Assembly (NCBI GenBank): GCA_934561555.1
Contig: CAKTGQ010000005.1
Location: forward strand, 81,514-145,513
Direction: 5' to 3'
Length of the DNA stretch: 64,000 nt
Origin: an uncultured Faecalibacterium sp.
Lineage (GTDB): Bacteria; Bacillota; Clostridia; Oscillospirales; Ruminococcaceae
Part shown: one piece after another, positions 24,719-34,310 of the stretch
How positions within the stretch are numbered: position 1 is the stretch's first letter
How the letters are laid out: each line of letters begins with the position of its first letter
Position numbers and translations under genes: made by a program
Notes under the pieces: model-generated
Seen by the model: only the letters and a program-made list of their open reading frames with translations
What the model was told of the DNA's origin: nothing
Databases searched by the model: none

Positions 24719-26389
24719 TCAGCCGCCGTACCTGTGCTCCTGCAGCATTTCCCGTGCATTGGCGCGGGAAAGCTCGGTAACGTGGTCGCCGGAGATGAGG
24801 CGCGCCAATGCCTCTACGCGGCCGTTTTCGTCCAGCGGATGGATCTCGGTATAGGTGCGCTCGTTGGATACGTTTTTCTGGATGAGCAGATGACAGTCGG
24901 CTAGCGCTGCAATCTGTGCTGTATGGGTGATGCACAGGATCTGGTGTCCCTGTGCGCTCTGGCGCAGTACCTCGCCGATTCGTCCGGCCGCCTTGCCGGA
25001 CACGCCGCTGTCGATCTCATCATAGATCACGGTAGGTACAGCGTCCTTATCGGCCATTGCATTCTTGATGGCAAGGGTGATACGGCTCAGCTCGCCGCCG
25101 GACGCGATCTTGGCCAACGGCTTGGGTGCTTCACCGGGGTTTGTTGAGATGTAGAATTCAACACTGTCCTGCCCATGGCTGGCCAGCGGGCCGCGGGTAT
25201 GCCGCAAAGTCATACGCACACCCGGCATATTCAAAAAGTCCAGCGTGCCGGAAATGCGGGTGTTCAGTTCCTCAAAGGCCTTCAGCCGAGTCTGAGTCAG
25301 CACCTCAGCCTTTTCCCGCGCTTTTGCGTAAAGACGCAGCTTTTCTGCCTGTAATGCGTCGTGGCGCTGCTGGGAATGCTGGATGTTATCCAGCTCCTCC
25401 CGGGCCTTCTGCCCGAAAGCGATCACATCCTCCACCGTGCTGCCGTACTTGCGCTTCAGCCGGTACAGGAGATCCAACCGCTGTTCTACTTCGTCCAGCT
25501 CTGCATCATTGGTGTCATAGGCATCCAGCCGCCCGATCAGGTCTGCGGCCACATCCTTGGCGTTATAGTATAAGTCAAGCAGCTGCCCGGCGGCGTCGGC
25601 GAGCGCGGGGTCTAACTGCGCAGCGGCATCCACCGCATTAGAGGCTTCCCCAAGAAGATCCACCGCGCCTGCGGCGTCATCACTGCCGGAAAGCAGCGCA
25701 TAGCTTTGTGCCAGACGATCCCGAATGGCAGAGGCATTGGACAGCACCTTCCGGCGGTTTTCCAGCGTCTGCTCCTCACCGGCAGTCAGTCCGGCATCCT
25801 CGATTTCCTGCACCTGATATTGCAACAGGTCGATCTTGCGCTGTTTTTCAGCCTCGTCGGTAATCAGGGCGTCCAGTTCCCGCTTGACCTGCACCAGTTC
25901 CCGGTACAGGGTATAGTACTCCTGAAAAACAGTGCGATTCTGCGCATAATCGTCCAAAATACCCAGATGATGTGCTGGGTTAAGCAGACCTACGGAATCG
26001 TGCTGACCGTTGATATTGATCAGACCGCCGCACAGCTCCCGCAGAACGGCTGCTGTGGCTGGCATTCCGTTGATGCGGCAGCTACTTTTACCTTCTGCAG
26101 TGATCTCGCGGCTGAGCAGCAGTGCTTCCGAGCGTTCGTAGCCGGACTGCTCCAGCTTATCCAGCACAGCAGGCGGCACCTGCTCAAAAGCAGCGCGGAT
26201 CACTGCCTTTACAGCCCCAGTGCGTACCAAATCCTTAGAGGTGCGGTTGCCAAGGATCGCATTGATGGAATCGATCAGGATGGATTTACCCGCACCGGTT
26301 TCGCCGGTCAGCACATTCAGCCCCGGCTCAAAGTGCACCTCCGCCTTCTGGATCACGGCAACATTTTCAATTTGCAGGCTGCTCAGCAT
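24719..26389 (-). CDS. recN: DNA repair protein RecN
   Basis: A 556-residue SMC-like ATPase recruited to double-strand breaks. The P-loop GETGAGKS is at 29-36, the long coiled-coil arms occupy about 150-380, and the C-terminal half has the ABC signature ASGGELSRITLAIK and Walker B TVIYDEIDSGVSG. It follows argR by 18 bases. The argR-recN pair downstream of dxs-tlyA-nadK is a conserved Firmicute arrangement. Confidence 0.96.
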   Translation of the reverse strand: MLSSLQIENVAVIQKAEVHFEPGLNVLTGETGAGKSILIDSINAILGNRTSKDLVRTGAVKAVIRAAFEQVPPAVLDKLEQSGYERSEALLLSREITAEGKSSCRINGMPATAAVLRELCGGLININGQHDSVGLLNPAHHLGILDDYAQNRTVFQEYYTLYRELVQVKRELDALITDEAEKQRKIDLLQYQVQEIEDAGLTAGEEQTLENRRKVLSNASAIRDRLAQSYALLSGSDDAAGAVDLLGEASNAVDAAAQLDPALADAAGQLLDLYYNAKDVAADLIGRLDAYDTNDAELDEVEQRLDLLYRLKRKYGSTVEDVIAFGQKAREELDNIQHSQQRHDALQAEKLRLYAKAREKAEVLTQTRLKAFEELNTRISGTLDFLNMPGVRMTLRHTRGPLASHGQDSVEFYISTNPGEAPKPLAKIASGGELSRITLAIKNAMADKDAVPTVIYDEIDSGVSGKAAGRIGEVLRQSAQGHQILCITHTAQIAALADCHLLIQKNVSNERTYTEIHPLDENGRVEALARLISGDHVTELSRANAREMLQEHRYGG

Positions 26390-26407
26390 GGTTTCGTTCT
26401 CCTACGG

Positions 26408-26896
26408 TCATCTCTGCCCCACATAACGGGTCAGCTCCGAACAAATGGTCTTGGCATCGCGCTCCGAGCGCGCAACGATTAAAAAGGTATCATCACCGGA
26501 AAGGGTGCCGACAACATTTTTCCACTGTAAGGCGTCAAAAACCTCGCAGGCGGCATTGGCCATGCCGGAATAGCATTTTACCAGCACAACGTGCCCGGCA
26601 TAATCCACCCCCAAAACGGACTCGTGGAAGATGGTCTCAAAGCGCCCTTGGGTCTTGGGGTTGAAGCTTTCGTTCCGGCTGGAAACATAGCGGTAGCCCT
26701 CGGTGGTGGCTGCCTTTACAAGGCACAACTCCCGGATATCGCGGGAAACGGTGGCCTGCGTTACCTCAAAGCCTTCGTTCCGCAGGTGCTCCAGCAGCAC
26801 CTCCTGTCGGCTGATGGGATGCTCCTGCACAAGACGCAGGATCGTCTGCAAGCGTTCCGCTTTTGTTTTTGTATCTTCTTTGCGGCTGCGTGCCAT
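26408..26896 (-). CDS. argR: Arginine repressor ArgR
   Basis: A 162-residue protein with an N-terminal winged helix (VTQATVSRDIRELCLVKA, residues about 45-62) and a C-terminal arginine-binding trimerisation domain (GTLSGDDTFLIVARSERDA). It represses arginine biosynthesis in other Firmicutes. No arginine genes are in the window. The start is ATG at 26896. Family length is usually about 150 residues. Confidence 0.94.
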   Translation of the reverse strand: MARSRKEDTKTKAERLQTILRLVQEHPISRQEVLLEHLRNEGFEVTQATVSRDIRELCLVKAATTEGYRYVSSRNESFNPKTQGRFETIFHESVLGVDYAGHVVLVKCYSGMANAACEVFDALQWKNVVGTLSGDDTFLIVARSERDAKTICSELTRYVGQR

Positions 26897-26916
26897 CTTA
26901 AAAATCGCCTCCCGTG

Positions 26917-27765
26917 TTATTGTCTTTTGCGCAGTTTCTGGTCAATGGCCTGAAACTGATCTGCCCGCCCAAAGGTGATAAGCTTGACGTTCTGATCGGA
27001 CAGGCGGATCTCTGCGGTGGCACCCGCCTTGAGAGGGTAACCGATACCGCCGTCACAGCTGATAAACACTTCATCATCGGCCACCTGCCCCACGCAGACA
27101 TTCAGTTTGCGCTCCTGTGCAAACACCATGGCCGGGCTGGCCAGACTGTGGGGGCAGATAGGGGTCACTACGACGCCCTTGGTCTGCGAGTCCAGAATCG
27201 GGCCTCCGGCTGCCAGCGAATAGGCCGTAGAGCCGGTGGGAGTCGCCACTATGACACCATCGCCCCGGTAGTGCTCTACCAGAATATCATCGCAGTAAAT
27301 ACTGAAGTCGATGGCCTGCTGCAAGCGCCCTTTGGTCACCACCACATCGTTGAGGGCGTGACCCTCCCAGCCGTCCTGACCCAGCACCCGGGCATATAAA
27401 AGCATACGGTTGTCCAGCTGGAACTCGCCCCGCGCCACAGCGGCCAGTTTTGTTTCCATTTCGCCGATCTCACAGGTGGCCAGAAAGCCGCAGCGTCCCA
27501 GATTGATGCCAAGGATGGGTTTTGCGTACCGGAGCGAAAGATTCGCTTCATGCAGGATGGTACCGTCCCCGCCGATAGTCAGGATCACGTCTGCACGCTC
27601 CAGACACTGCTCCAGCGGCAGATAAACGACCTCTGCCGTGCTGTTTTCTCGCAGAGCATCGCTCATCAGCACGGCTGCGCCGTGGGTCAGCAGAATCTGC
27701 GCCGCACGCAGCGCGATCTCACTGGCGGAGGTCTTGCCCGGGTTGGGCGAAATGTAGATCGTCAT
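26917..27765 (-). CDS. nadK: NAD kinase
   Basis: A 282-residue ATP-NAD kinase producing NADP. The GGDGT motif is at 65-69 and the second signature is TPTGSTAYSLAAGGP. It lies 20 bases upstream of argR and 30 downstream of tlyA in the same operon. Confidence 0.95.
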   Translation of the reverse strand: MTIYISPNPGKTSASEIALRAAQILLTHGAAVLMSDALRENSTAEVVYLPLEQCLERADVILTIGGDGTILHEANLSLRYAKPILGINLGRCGFLATCEIGEMETKLAAVARGEFQLDNRMLLYARVLGQDGWEGHALNDVVVTKGRLQQAIDFSIYCDDILVEHYRGDGVIVATPTGSTAYSLAAGGPILDSQTKGVVVTPICPHSLASPAMVFAQERKLNVCVGQVADDEVFISCDGGIGYPLKAGATAEIRLSDQNVKLITFGRADQFQAIDQKLRKRQ

Positions 27766-27795
27766 ACCGGCTTCTCCTTTGCTGACAGCTGGGTC

Positions 27796-28599
27796 TTAGC
27801 GATCCAGCGTGGTGTGGCTTGCTGCCACCACCTGTGCGGCGGCTTCATCGTCCAGCACTGCGGGCTGGTCACTCTTTTGCACAAACATCAGGTACTCGAT
27901 ATTGCCCTCCGGTCCCTTGACCGGGCTGTAATCCAGCCCGCGCACCACAAAGCCGTTTTCGGCAGCGTAGGACATGGCATTGTGTAACACCTCACGGTGC
28001 ACGGCGGGGTCGCGCACCACGCCGTTTTTGCCCACCTTCTCGCGGCCTGCCTCGAACTGCGGCTTCACAAGACAGACGCCCATGGCATCCGGGGTGGTGA
28101 TGCGCTGCGCCACCGGGAAGATGTGATGCAAAGAAATAAAGGAAACATCCACACTGAAAAATTCAATAGGCTCTGCCAGATCCTCCGGTGTGACATAGCG
28201 GATATTCGTGCGCTCCATGTTCACCACACGCTCATCCGTCCGCAGGCTCCATGCCAGCTGACCGTAGCCAACATCTACGGCGTACACCTTCACTGCGCCA
28301 TTTTGCAGCATGCAGTCGGTAAAGCCGCCGGTGGACGCACCGATGTCCATGCAGACCTTGCCGTTAGGGGTAAGCGGGAAGCACTTCATGGCCTTTTCCA
28401 GCTTTAGACCGCCGCGGCTGACGTAACCGATATCATGGCCGCGAACCTCGACCACAGCGTCCTCCTTGATCATCTCGCCGGCCTTGTCCACCTTTTGCTG
28501 GTTGACAAAAACCACACCGGCCATAATCAGAGCTTTGGCGCGCTCCCGGCTCTGCACAAGGCCGTTCTGCACAAGATATTGATCCAACCGAATTTTCAC
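27796..28599 (-). CDS. tlyA: TlyA-family rRNA 2'-O-methyltransferase
   Basis: A 267-residue protein with an N-terminal S4 RNA-binding domain (RLDQYLVQNGLVQSRERAKA) and an FtsJ-like SAM methyltransferase domain (CMDIGASTGGFTDCMLQNGA). In other bacteria it methylates rRNA; older annotations call it hemolysin. Start is GTG at 28599, which overlaps the dxs stop as GTGA, so translation is coupled to dxs. Confidence 0.92.
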   Translation of the reverse strand: MKIRLDQYLVQNGLVQSRERAKALIMAGVVFVNQQKVDKAGEMIKEDAVVEVRGHDIGYVSRGGLKLEKAMKCFPLTPNGKVCMDIGASTGGFTDCMLQNGAVKVYAVDVGYGQLAWSLRTDERVVNMERTNIRYVTPEDLAEPIEFFSVDVSFISLHHIFPVAQRITTPDAMGVCLVKPQFEAGREKVGKNGVVRDPAVHREVLHNAMSYAAENGFVVRGLDYSPVKGPEGNIEYLMFVQKSDQPAVLDDEAAAQVVAASHTTLDR

Positions 28600-30476
28600 A
28601 GCTCGTTTTCTCCTTTCGTAAGGGCAGCCCGGACTGCCTGCGCAAGATCCGCAGCATCCAGACCGGTGCACTGCTTGATCTGCGGAACAGTCGCGTGCGG
28701 CAGACAGGCCGCGTGAACAGCGCAGTGCAAAAAGCGTCCGTTCCAGCCTTTTTGCTGCAAAGCATATGCCAGATGTTCACCAATGCCACCGGCTGCAACG
28801 CATTCCTCTGCAAATAGCACAATTTTATATTTTGACACAGATTCGATAAGTTTATCTGTAAAGGGATACAGCTTTACAAGTTTTAAAACATCCGTATTCT
28901 GCGATGCAGCGTTCAATTTGTCGGCGGCATCCAGCAGTTCCTCCAGCTCGTCCGCATAGCTGACCAGAAGGATCTCTGCCCCGGGCGTCTGCTGCAAAAA
29001 GTCATATTCCTGCTTTGTGCAGGGATACTGTGCCAGCTTTGCACTCTCGCCGCCGCGGGGGTAGCGGATGGCCCGAGGGCCGGAGAGCGTATCCTGCAGC
29101 AAATAGTGCAGCCAGTATTGCAGCTCCTCGTAGTTGGAGGGCGCATAGACAGGGATGCCCATCTGGCTGAGGAAGGCTGCATCGTAGATGCCCTGATGGG
29201 TCTCGCCGTCTGCGGGAACAAAGCCTGCACGGTCGATAGCAAAGACCACATTTTCCTTTAAAAGGTTGACATCGTGGATGATCTGGTCGTAGGAGCGCTG
29301 CAGGAAGGTGGAGTAGATGCACACCACCGGCAGCATTCCCTGACTGGCAAGACCTGCCGCAAAGGTGACAGCGTGCTGCTCTGCCATGCCCACATCAAAG
29401 AAGCGCTGCGGGTGACGATGGGCAAAGAACTGCAACCCAGTACCGTATTTCATAGCAGCGGTGATCGCGCAGAGCTTCGGGTTTTGTGTTCCCTCCTGCA
29501 CCAGAAGCTTGCCGAAAACGGTGGAGAAGGACTCCTTCGGCGCAACCTCCGGGTCCGGCATTCCGTCCGGGTCAAAGGCAGATACACCGTGATAGTTGCC
29601 CGGGTTCATCTCTGCCGGCTGATAGCCCTTGCCCTTTTTGGTCACAACATGCAAAAAATACGGGCCAGACCGCTTGTAGATTGAGCGAAGGGTACGTTCC
29701 AGCTCCTCCACATTATGGCCATCTACCGGACCGATGTACTCAAAGCCCATATCCTCAAACATGGTGGAATGGTACATAGCGCGGCGCACCAGTGCTTTGG
29801 CACTGACCAGCGACTTCTTCATTGGTGTGCCGATCAATGGCACTCCGTCCAGAAAGCTGCGCACATTATCCTTAGCATCATAATAGGCCGTAGTTGTGCG
29901 CAGATGGGTCAGATACCGCGCCAGTGCACCGACATTTTTAGAGATGGACATCTTGTTATCGTTCAGGATCACAAGCAGATTGTCCAGCCCGCCGATGTTG
30001 TTCATACCCTCGTACACCATGCCGCCGGTAAAAGCACCATCGCCGATCACTGCTACTACAAGCCCGGGCTCATGTTTGATCTTTTTTGCCCATGCCATGC
30101 CAATAGCCAGCGAAAGCGCCGTATTGCCATGTCCGGCAATAAAGGCATCGTGCACACTTTCGTGGGGATTCGGGAAGCCGGAAATACCATCCAGCTGCCG
30201 CAAATGGTCAAACTGCTTCCGGCGGCCAGTGAGCAGTTTGTGGGTGTAGCACTGATGTCCCACGTCAAATACGATCTTATCCTTCGGCGTTTCCAGCACA
30301 CGGTGCAGTGCCACGGTCAGCTCTACAGTGCCAAGATTAGAGGCCAGATGCCCACCGGTCTTGGAGATATTTTCCAACATAAAATGCCGTATCTCCGCGC
30401 AAAGCTTTTCCACCTGCTGTGCATTCAGCTTTTTAAGATCGCTGGGCTGATCGATCTTGTCCAGCAACGATTCCAT
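28596..30476 (-). CDS. dxs: 1-deoxy-D-xylulose-5-phosphate synthase
   Basis: A 626-residue thiamine-diphosphate transketolase-type enzyme, the first step of the MEP isoprenoid pathway. The TPP-binding motif starts GDGAFTGGM near residue 140 and runs to LNDNKMSIS. The transketolase central domain has GMAEQHAVTFAAGLA. ATG at 30476 has AAGGA upstream; an in-frame extension to 30545 lacks support. Its neighbour ispA uses the downstream products. Confidence 0.96.
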   Translation of the reverse strand: MESLLDKIDQPSDLKKLNAQQVEKLCAEIRHFMLENISKTGGHLASNLGTVELTVALHRVLETPKDKIVFDVGHQCYTHKLLTGRRKQFDHLRQLDGISGFPNPHESVHDAFIAGHGNTALSLAIGMAWAKKIKHEPGLVVAVIGDGAFTGGMVYEGMNNIGGLDNLLVILNDNKMSISKNVGALARYLTHLRTTTAYYDAKDNVRSFLDGVPLIGTPMKKSLVSAKALVRRAMYHSTMFEDMGFEYIGPVDGHNVEELERTLRSIYKRSGPYFLHVVTKKGKGYQPAEMNPGNYHGVSAFDPDGMPDPEVAPKESFSTVFGKLLVQEGTQNPKLCAITAAMKYGTGLQFFAHRHPQRFFDVGMAEQHAVTFAAGLASQGMLPVVCIYSTFLQRSYDQIIHDVNLLKENVVFAIDRAGFVPADGETHQGIYDAAFLSQMGIPVYAPSNYEELQYWLHYLLQDTLSGPRAIRYPRGGESAKLAQYPCTKQEYDFLQQTPGAEILLVSYADELEELLDAADKLNAASQNTDVLKLVKLYPFTDKLIESVSKYKIVLFAEECVAAGGIGEHLAYALQQKGWNGRFLHCAVHAACLPHATVPQIKQCTGLDAADLAQAVRAALTKGENEL

Positions 30477-30581
30477 ATTCACACGTCCTTTATGCGTTTG
30501 TTCTTTCGCTTTTTCTACCGCAGCCATTCTGCAATGCTCTGTCACAAATACAAAGCAGCTTATGCAAAAGGCCGCATTTCA

Positions 30582-31049
30582 TCACACGACTGGGAACAAA
30601 AAGCCCACCAGCGAGCCGAGCAGCACGCCTGCCACGACCTGCAGCGGCGTGTGACCAACCATCTCCTTCAGGTGCATATTCTGCAAAAAGGGAGCGTTTT
30701 TCTCGCTTACATCGATCCATTGGGCGATCATCTGGTTCAGCACCTTTGCCTGCTCGCCGGTCTCGTGCCGGACGCCCATAGCATCGTGCATGGTGATAAT
30801 AGCCACCACGCAGGCCACCGCAAAAATGGGCGAGGAGACCCCGGCGCTGCGCCCAGTAACAATAGCCATAGCACAGACGGTCGCGCTGTGTGCGCTGGGC
30901 ATACCGCCATCACCCCACATCCGCTCTAACTGGAACTTGCCCAGCAGAATGAAGTTGATGATGGTCTTTAGCACCTGCGCAATGAACCAGCTGAGGAGCG
31001 ATGCGGTCAAGATCTGATTGACCGACAGAAGATTTTGAATATACTGCAT
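30582..31049 (-). CDS. Divergent PAP2 family membrane protein
   Basis: A 155-residue protein with several hydrophobic segments and the divergent PAP2 (DUF212) signature GGMPSAHSATVCAMA, plus MHDAMGVRHETGEQA. Such proteins may hydrolyse lipid pyrophosphates; enzymatic activity is not proven for the family. Start MQYIQNLL at 31049 with AAAGGA upstream. Between ispA and dxs it may act on isoprenoid pyrophosphates, an inference from position. Confidence 0.82.
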   Translation of the reverse strand: MQYIQNLLSVNQILTASLLSWFIAQVLKTIINFILLGKFQLERMWGDGGMPSAHSATVCAMAIVTGRSAGVSSPIFAVACVVAIITMHDAMGVRHETGEQAKVLNQMIAQWIDVSEKNAPFLQNMHLKEMVGHTPLQVVAGVLLGSLVGFLFPVV

Positions 31050-31068
31050 ATCTGTGTTCCTTTTTTCT

Positions 31069-31950
31069 TTAGTTTTTGCGCACCAGAAGCTGTTGTGCCA
31101 ACTGCTGCAGGAAAGCTGCCTTTTCACCAAAATGTTGTTGCAGATCATCACAGATCTGCTCGTTCAGCTTTTGTGCCAATGCCATTGCACCGTCTGCTCC
31201 GTATAGCGTGACGAAGGTGGTCTTGCCGTTTTCACTGTCGCTGCCGATGGGCTTGCCCAGCTGCTCCGGGGTGCTGGTAACATCCAGCACGTCGTCCACG
31301 ATCTGGAACACCAGTCCCAGCCCGTATGCGTAGGAGGCCAGTATCTCGCACTGCTGCGGCGTTGCACCGGCTGCGGCGGCGCCCATCTGGACGGCGGCGT
31401 TGATCAACGCACCGGTCTTGTTGCGATGGATAAGGCGCAGCTGCTCCTCGGTGGCAGCCAGCGCTTCATATTTCAGATCCAGCTCCTGTCCGTAGACCAT
31501 ACCACGGCTACCTGCACCTGCGCCCAGCGCACGGGCGGCTGCCACGCAGATCTGCGGCGCAGCGGGTGCGTTGGCAATTACTTCAAAAGCCTCGGTCAGC
31601 AGCACATCACCGGCAAGCATCGCCGTGGACTCACTGAAAGCCTTGTGGCAGGAAGGACGCCCTCGGCGCAGATCATCATTGTCCATGCAGGGCAGATCGT
31701 CGTGGATCAGCGAGTAACAATGCAGCATCTCCACAGCTGCTGCAAACTGTGCGGCAGCCTGCATCTCGCCGCCCAGCATATCACAGACGCTGAGCGTCAG
31801 AATTGCGCGGATGCGCTTTCCACCGCCCAGCAAACTGTAACGGGCGGCTTTGCACACCTCCGATTCCTCGGGCAGAAAACGGGCACTGGCTGCATCTAGC
31901 GCAGCCGTAGCCTGCAACAGATATTCCTGATATTGCGCCTTGTATTCCAT
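31069..31950 (-). CDS. ispA: Farnesyl/polyprenyl diphosphate synthase
   Basis: A 293-residue short-chain trans-prenyltransferase. The first aspartate-rich motif is DDLPCMD (84-90) and the second is IVDDVLDV near residue 215. It condenses IPP with allylic diphosphates, probably to farnesyl diphosphate given its length. Its ATG overlaps the xseB stop by one base (TAATG). The xseA-xseB-ispA-dxs-tlyA order is conserved in Firmicutes. Confidence 0.94.
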   Translation of the reverse strand: MEYKAQYQEYLLQATAALDAASARFLPEESEVCKAARYSLLGGGKRIRAILTLSVCDMLGGEMQAAAQFAAAVEMLHCYSLIHDDLPCMDNDDLRRGRPSCHKAFSESTAMLAGDVLLTEAFEVIANAPAAPQICVAAARALGAGAGSRGMVYGQELDLKYEALAATEEQLRLIHRNKTGALINAAVQMGAAAAGATPQQCEILASYAYGLGLVFQIVDDVLDVTSTPEQLGKPIGSDSENGKTTFVTLYGADGAMALAQKLNEQICDDLQQHFGEKAAFLQQLAQQLLVRKN

Positions 31951-32180
31951 TATTCTTCCTCCTGCTCCTGCGGGGTTTCTACGGTCTCGGCGATCTTTGC
32001 ATTGATTTCCTCGATTTGCAGCGATGTTTTTTCCAGCGTTGCGTGACAGTACTGCATCAGGGAGGCAGCTTCCGCATACAGCTTGACGGAATCTGCCAGT
32101 GAGGTATCCTCCTGCTGCATCTGCGCAAGGATCGCGTTTAACCGATCCATTCCTTCTTCAAAGCTTTTGGGTGCTCTCAT
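31950..32180 (-). CDS. xseB: Exodeoxyribonuclease VII small subunit
   Basis: A 76-residue helical protein (SFEEGMDRLNAILAQMQQ and SLADSVKLYAEAASLMQYC are typical). It pairs with XseA to degrade single-stranded DNA. ATG at 32180 has GGAGGAGA upstream; it starts inside the end of xseA with a 23-base overlap. Confidence 0.95.
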   Translation of the reverse strand: MRAPKSFEEGMDRLNAILAQMQQEDTSLADSVKLYAEAASLMQYCHATLEKTSLQIEEINAKIAETVETPQEQEEE

Positions 32181-33381
32181 TGATCTCCTCCACCGTTTCC
32201 ACACGGCATCGTGCCTGATATTGTCGGCTGCGCACACAGATGGTCTGCTCCGGCCGCAGCTGCTCCACGGTGCAGATCTTCCCTTTTGTATCGGTCACAA
32301 GGGCATAGCCACGGGCCAGCACACGGTATGGATCCAGCGATGCCGCCAGTGCAGCCGCGTGCTGAATCTGCATATATTTGCCGCTCATACGCGTTTTTTG
32401 CTGCATCTGAATGGCCTGCTGCATCTGTTGCAGACGGCTTGAATACTGCCGTAAGATTTTGTCCGGTGCATTCCGTTCCAACAAAAAGTTGTATTGTTCC
32501 AGACCATTATAGCACAACGCGAGCCGTTTTTGTATATTTTTGTGAATATTTTCTTCAATATTTTCAAAAATGCGCCGCTGCTCCTCCCGATCCGGCACTG
32601 CAAGCTCTGCGGCAGCGGACGGCGTGGGTGCACGTTGGTCGGCCACAAAGTCCAGAAGGGTGTAGTCGATCTCGTGCCCAATAGCACTGATCAGCGGCGT
32701 TTTGCAGCGAAATGCTGCCCGGGCGATTTCCTCGGCGTTGAACACCCACAGGTCTTCCCTGCTGCCGCCGCCCCGGGCCACGATGATCTCGTCCACCCGC
32801 CCACTCTGATCCAGCGTGCGGATAGCGGCGGCGATCTGCCGGGCGGCCTCAAAGCCCTGCACCGTTACCGGGCACAGCAGCAACCGGACAGATGGCCAGC
32901 GGCGGCTGATCACATTGCGGATATCCTGCAATGCCGCCCCAGTTTTGCTGGTGACGACACCAATACATTTGGGGTATGCAGGCAGTGGCTTTTTGTGCGC
33001 TTGATCGAACAGACCTTCCTTTTCCAGTCGGGCCTTCAGCTGCTCCAGCGCAAGCTGCGCCGCGCCCAGACCATCCGGGAACATCTCATTCACATAGATC
33101 TGAAACGCGCCGTCCCGCTCGTAAAGGGTGGCACGGCAGCGCACCACCACCCGCATTCCCTCCTCCGGGCGAAATGCCAGACGGCGGGCATCGGTGCGGA
33201 ACATGACTGCCTTTACACTGCAAGCCTCGTCCCGCAGAGAAAAGTAGCAGTGTCCGCTGCGGGCGTTCTGCACAAAGTTTGCGATCTCACCCCGCAGAGC
33301 CAGATCAAACAGGCCGTCGTTCACATCCAGCAGTGTTTTGACATAATGGTTCAGCTCTGATACCGAGATCACATCAGCCAT
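32158..33381 (-). CDS. xseA: Exodeoxyribonuclease VII large subunit
   Basis: A 407-residue nuclease subunit. It has an N-terminal OB-fold (about 1-100), the catalytic region with GVVTSKTGAALQDI, IIVARGGGSREDLW and SAIGHEIDYTLLDFVADQRAPTPS-like motifs, and a C-terminal coiled coil. Slightly shorter than E. coli XseA (456). Its start overlaps the upstream TsaD-paralogue gene by 13 bases. Confidence 0.95.
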   Translation of the reverse strand: MADVISVSELNHYVKTLLDVNDGLFDLALRGEIANFVQNARSGHCYFSLRDEACSVKAVMFRTDARRLAFRPEEGMRVVVRCRATLYERDGAFQIYVNEMFPDGLGAAQLALEQLKARLEKEGLFDQAHKKPLPAYPKCIGVVTSKTGAALQDIRNVISRRWPSVRLLLCPVTVQGFEAARQIAAAIRTLDQSGRVDEIIVARGGGSREDLWVFNAEEIARAAFRCKTPLISAIGHEIDYTLLDFVADQRAPTPSAAAELAVPDREEQRRIFENIEENIHKNIQKRLALCYNGLEQYNFLLERNAPDKILRQYSSRLQQMQQAIQMQQKTRMSGKYMQIQHAAALAASLDPYRVLARGYALVTDTKGKICTVEQLRPEQTICVRSRQYQARCRVETVEEINESTQKL

Positions 33382-34310
33382 AACCCGGCCTCCCGCGCAG
33401 CAAGAATGGACACGCCAATGGCGTTATCACTGGAATACTGCCCTGGCACAAAATAGACCTGCGGCAGACGCTGCTGCACCCATGTGCGGATGATATCGCT
33501 GCTCATTACGCCACCGGCACAGACCACCGGCAGGCCGGGGTATTCCTTCTGCGCGGCTTTTGTCATACGGACAACGGTATCCGCCACGCAGAGCAGGCAG
33601 TACTTGCAGACGTATTCCGGCGCTTTACCGGCAGCCAGCAGGGCGTTGCACTGATTTTCCAGCCCGGAAAGGCTACATTGCAGCCCCTTTACGCTGGATT
33701 TTGGGCGAATTTCTTCCGTGCACTGCGCAGCAAGGCGTGAGACCTCAGCGCCTGCGGGGAAACCAAAGCCCAGCCGCACGCCTACGCGATCCACCGCCTG
33801 ACCGGCGTACAGATCGGTACTGGTGCCAAGGGTGGTGATGGTGCGCACCTGATCGCACAGCAAAAGATCCGTGGTGCCGCCGGAAATATGGAACAAAAGC
33901 ACCTTCTGGGAGAACAGCGCCTCACCCTTTGCTGCATACAGCGCCGCTGCAGCGTGACCCTGCTGATGGGTGGTGTAGATCAGCGGAATATTCCGCGCCG
34001 CCGCAAAAGCAGTCGCCGCGCTGACACCCGCCAGAAAACAGGGCATATAGCTGCCATCCACCGGGCGCGGTTTTTGCGAAACGCCTACGGCATCTATTTT
34101 TGTCAGGTCGAATTCCTGCGCCAGCTCCTGCAGCATCTCCGGCAGAGCCGCCGTATGATGGAACAGCGCATCGCTCTGCCGCAGACCAAGCTGCCCGGCT
34201 TTTACGGGCAAAAAGCGCTTTTTTGCACAAACAACCTCCCCGGCTGTATCAAAAACTGCCAGAGAGGTTGCATAGTTGCTTGTATCGACCCCGAGCGTAT
34301 AACGGCTCAC
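33369..34310 (-). CDS. Kae1/TsaD-like paralogue (ASKHA fold)
   Basis: A 313-residue protein of the Kae1/TsaD superfamily. TsaD makes the t6A modification of tRNA with metal-binding His residues in HxxxH. Here H115 and H119 are kept in THQQGHAAAAL, but the usual HMEGH context is changed. Nucleotide-binding segments LLFHISGGTTDLLLC, ALLAAG and CAGGVMSSD, and the late SSDNAIGV Asp, are present. The N-terminus GVDTSNYATSLAVFD fits the family but lacks the canonical TsaD ETSCDETA. It is therefore probably a paralogue of unknown substrate rather than TsaD itself. Start is GTG at 34310, overlapping the nusB stop (GTGA). Confidence 0.8.
   Translation of the reverse strand: MSRYTLGVDTSNYATSLAVFDTAGEVVCAKKRFLPVKAGQLGLRQSDALFHHTAALPEMLQELAQEFDLTKIDAVGVSQKPRPVDGSYMPCFLAGVSAATAFAAARNIPLIYTTHQQGHAAAALYAAKGEALFSQKVLLFHISGGTTDLLLCDQVRTITTLGTSTDLYAGQAVDRVGVRLGFGFPAGAEVSRLAAQCTEEIRPKSSVKGLQCSLSGLENQCNALLAAGKAPEYVCKYCLLCVADTVVRMTKAAQKEYPGLPVVCAGGVMSSDIIRTWVQQRLPQVYFVPGQYSSDNAIGVSILAAREAGLWLM

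Noticed and set aside
24505-24759. An 84-codon frame on - before tyrS
   Set aside because: It lies across the T-box leader and its promoter, whose RNA features explain the sequence.
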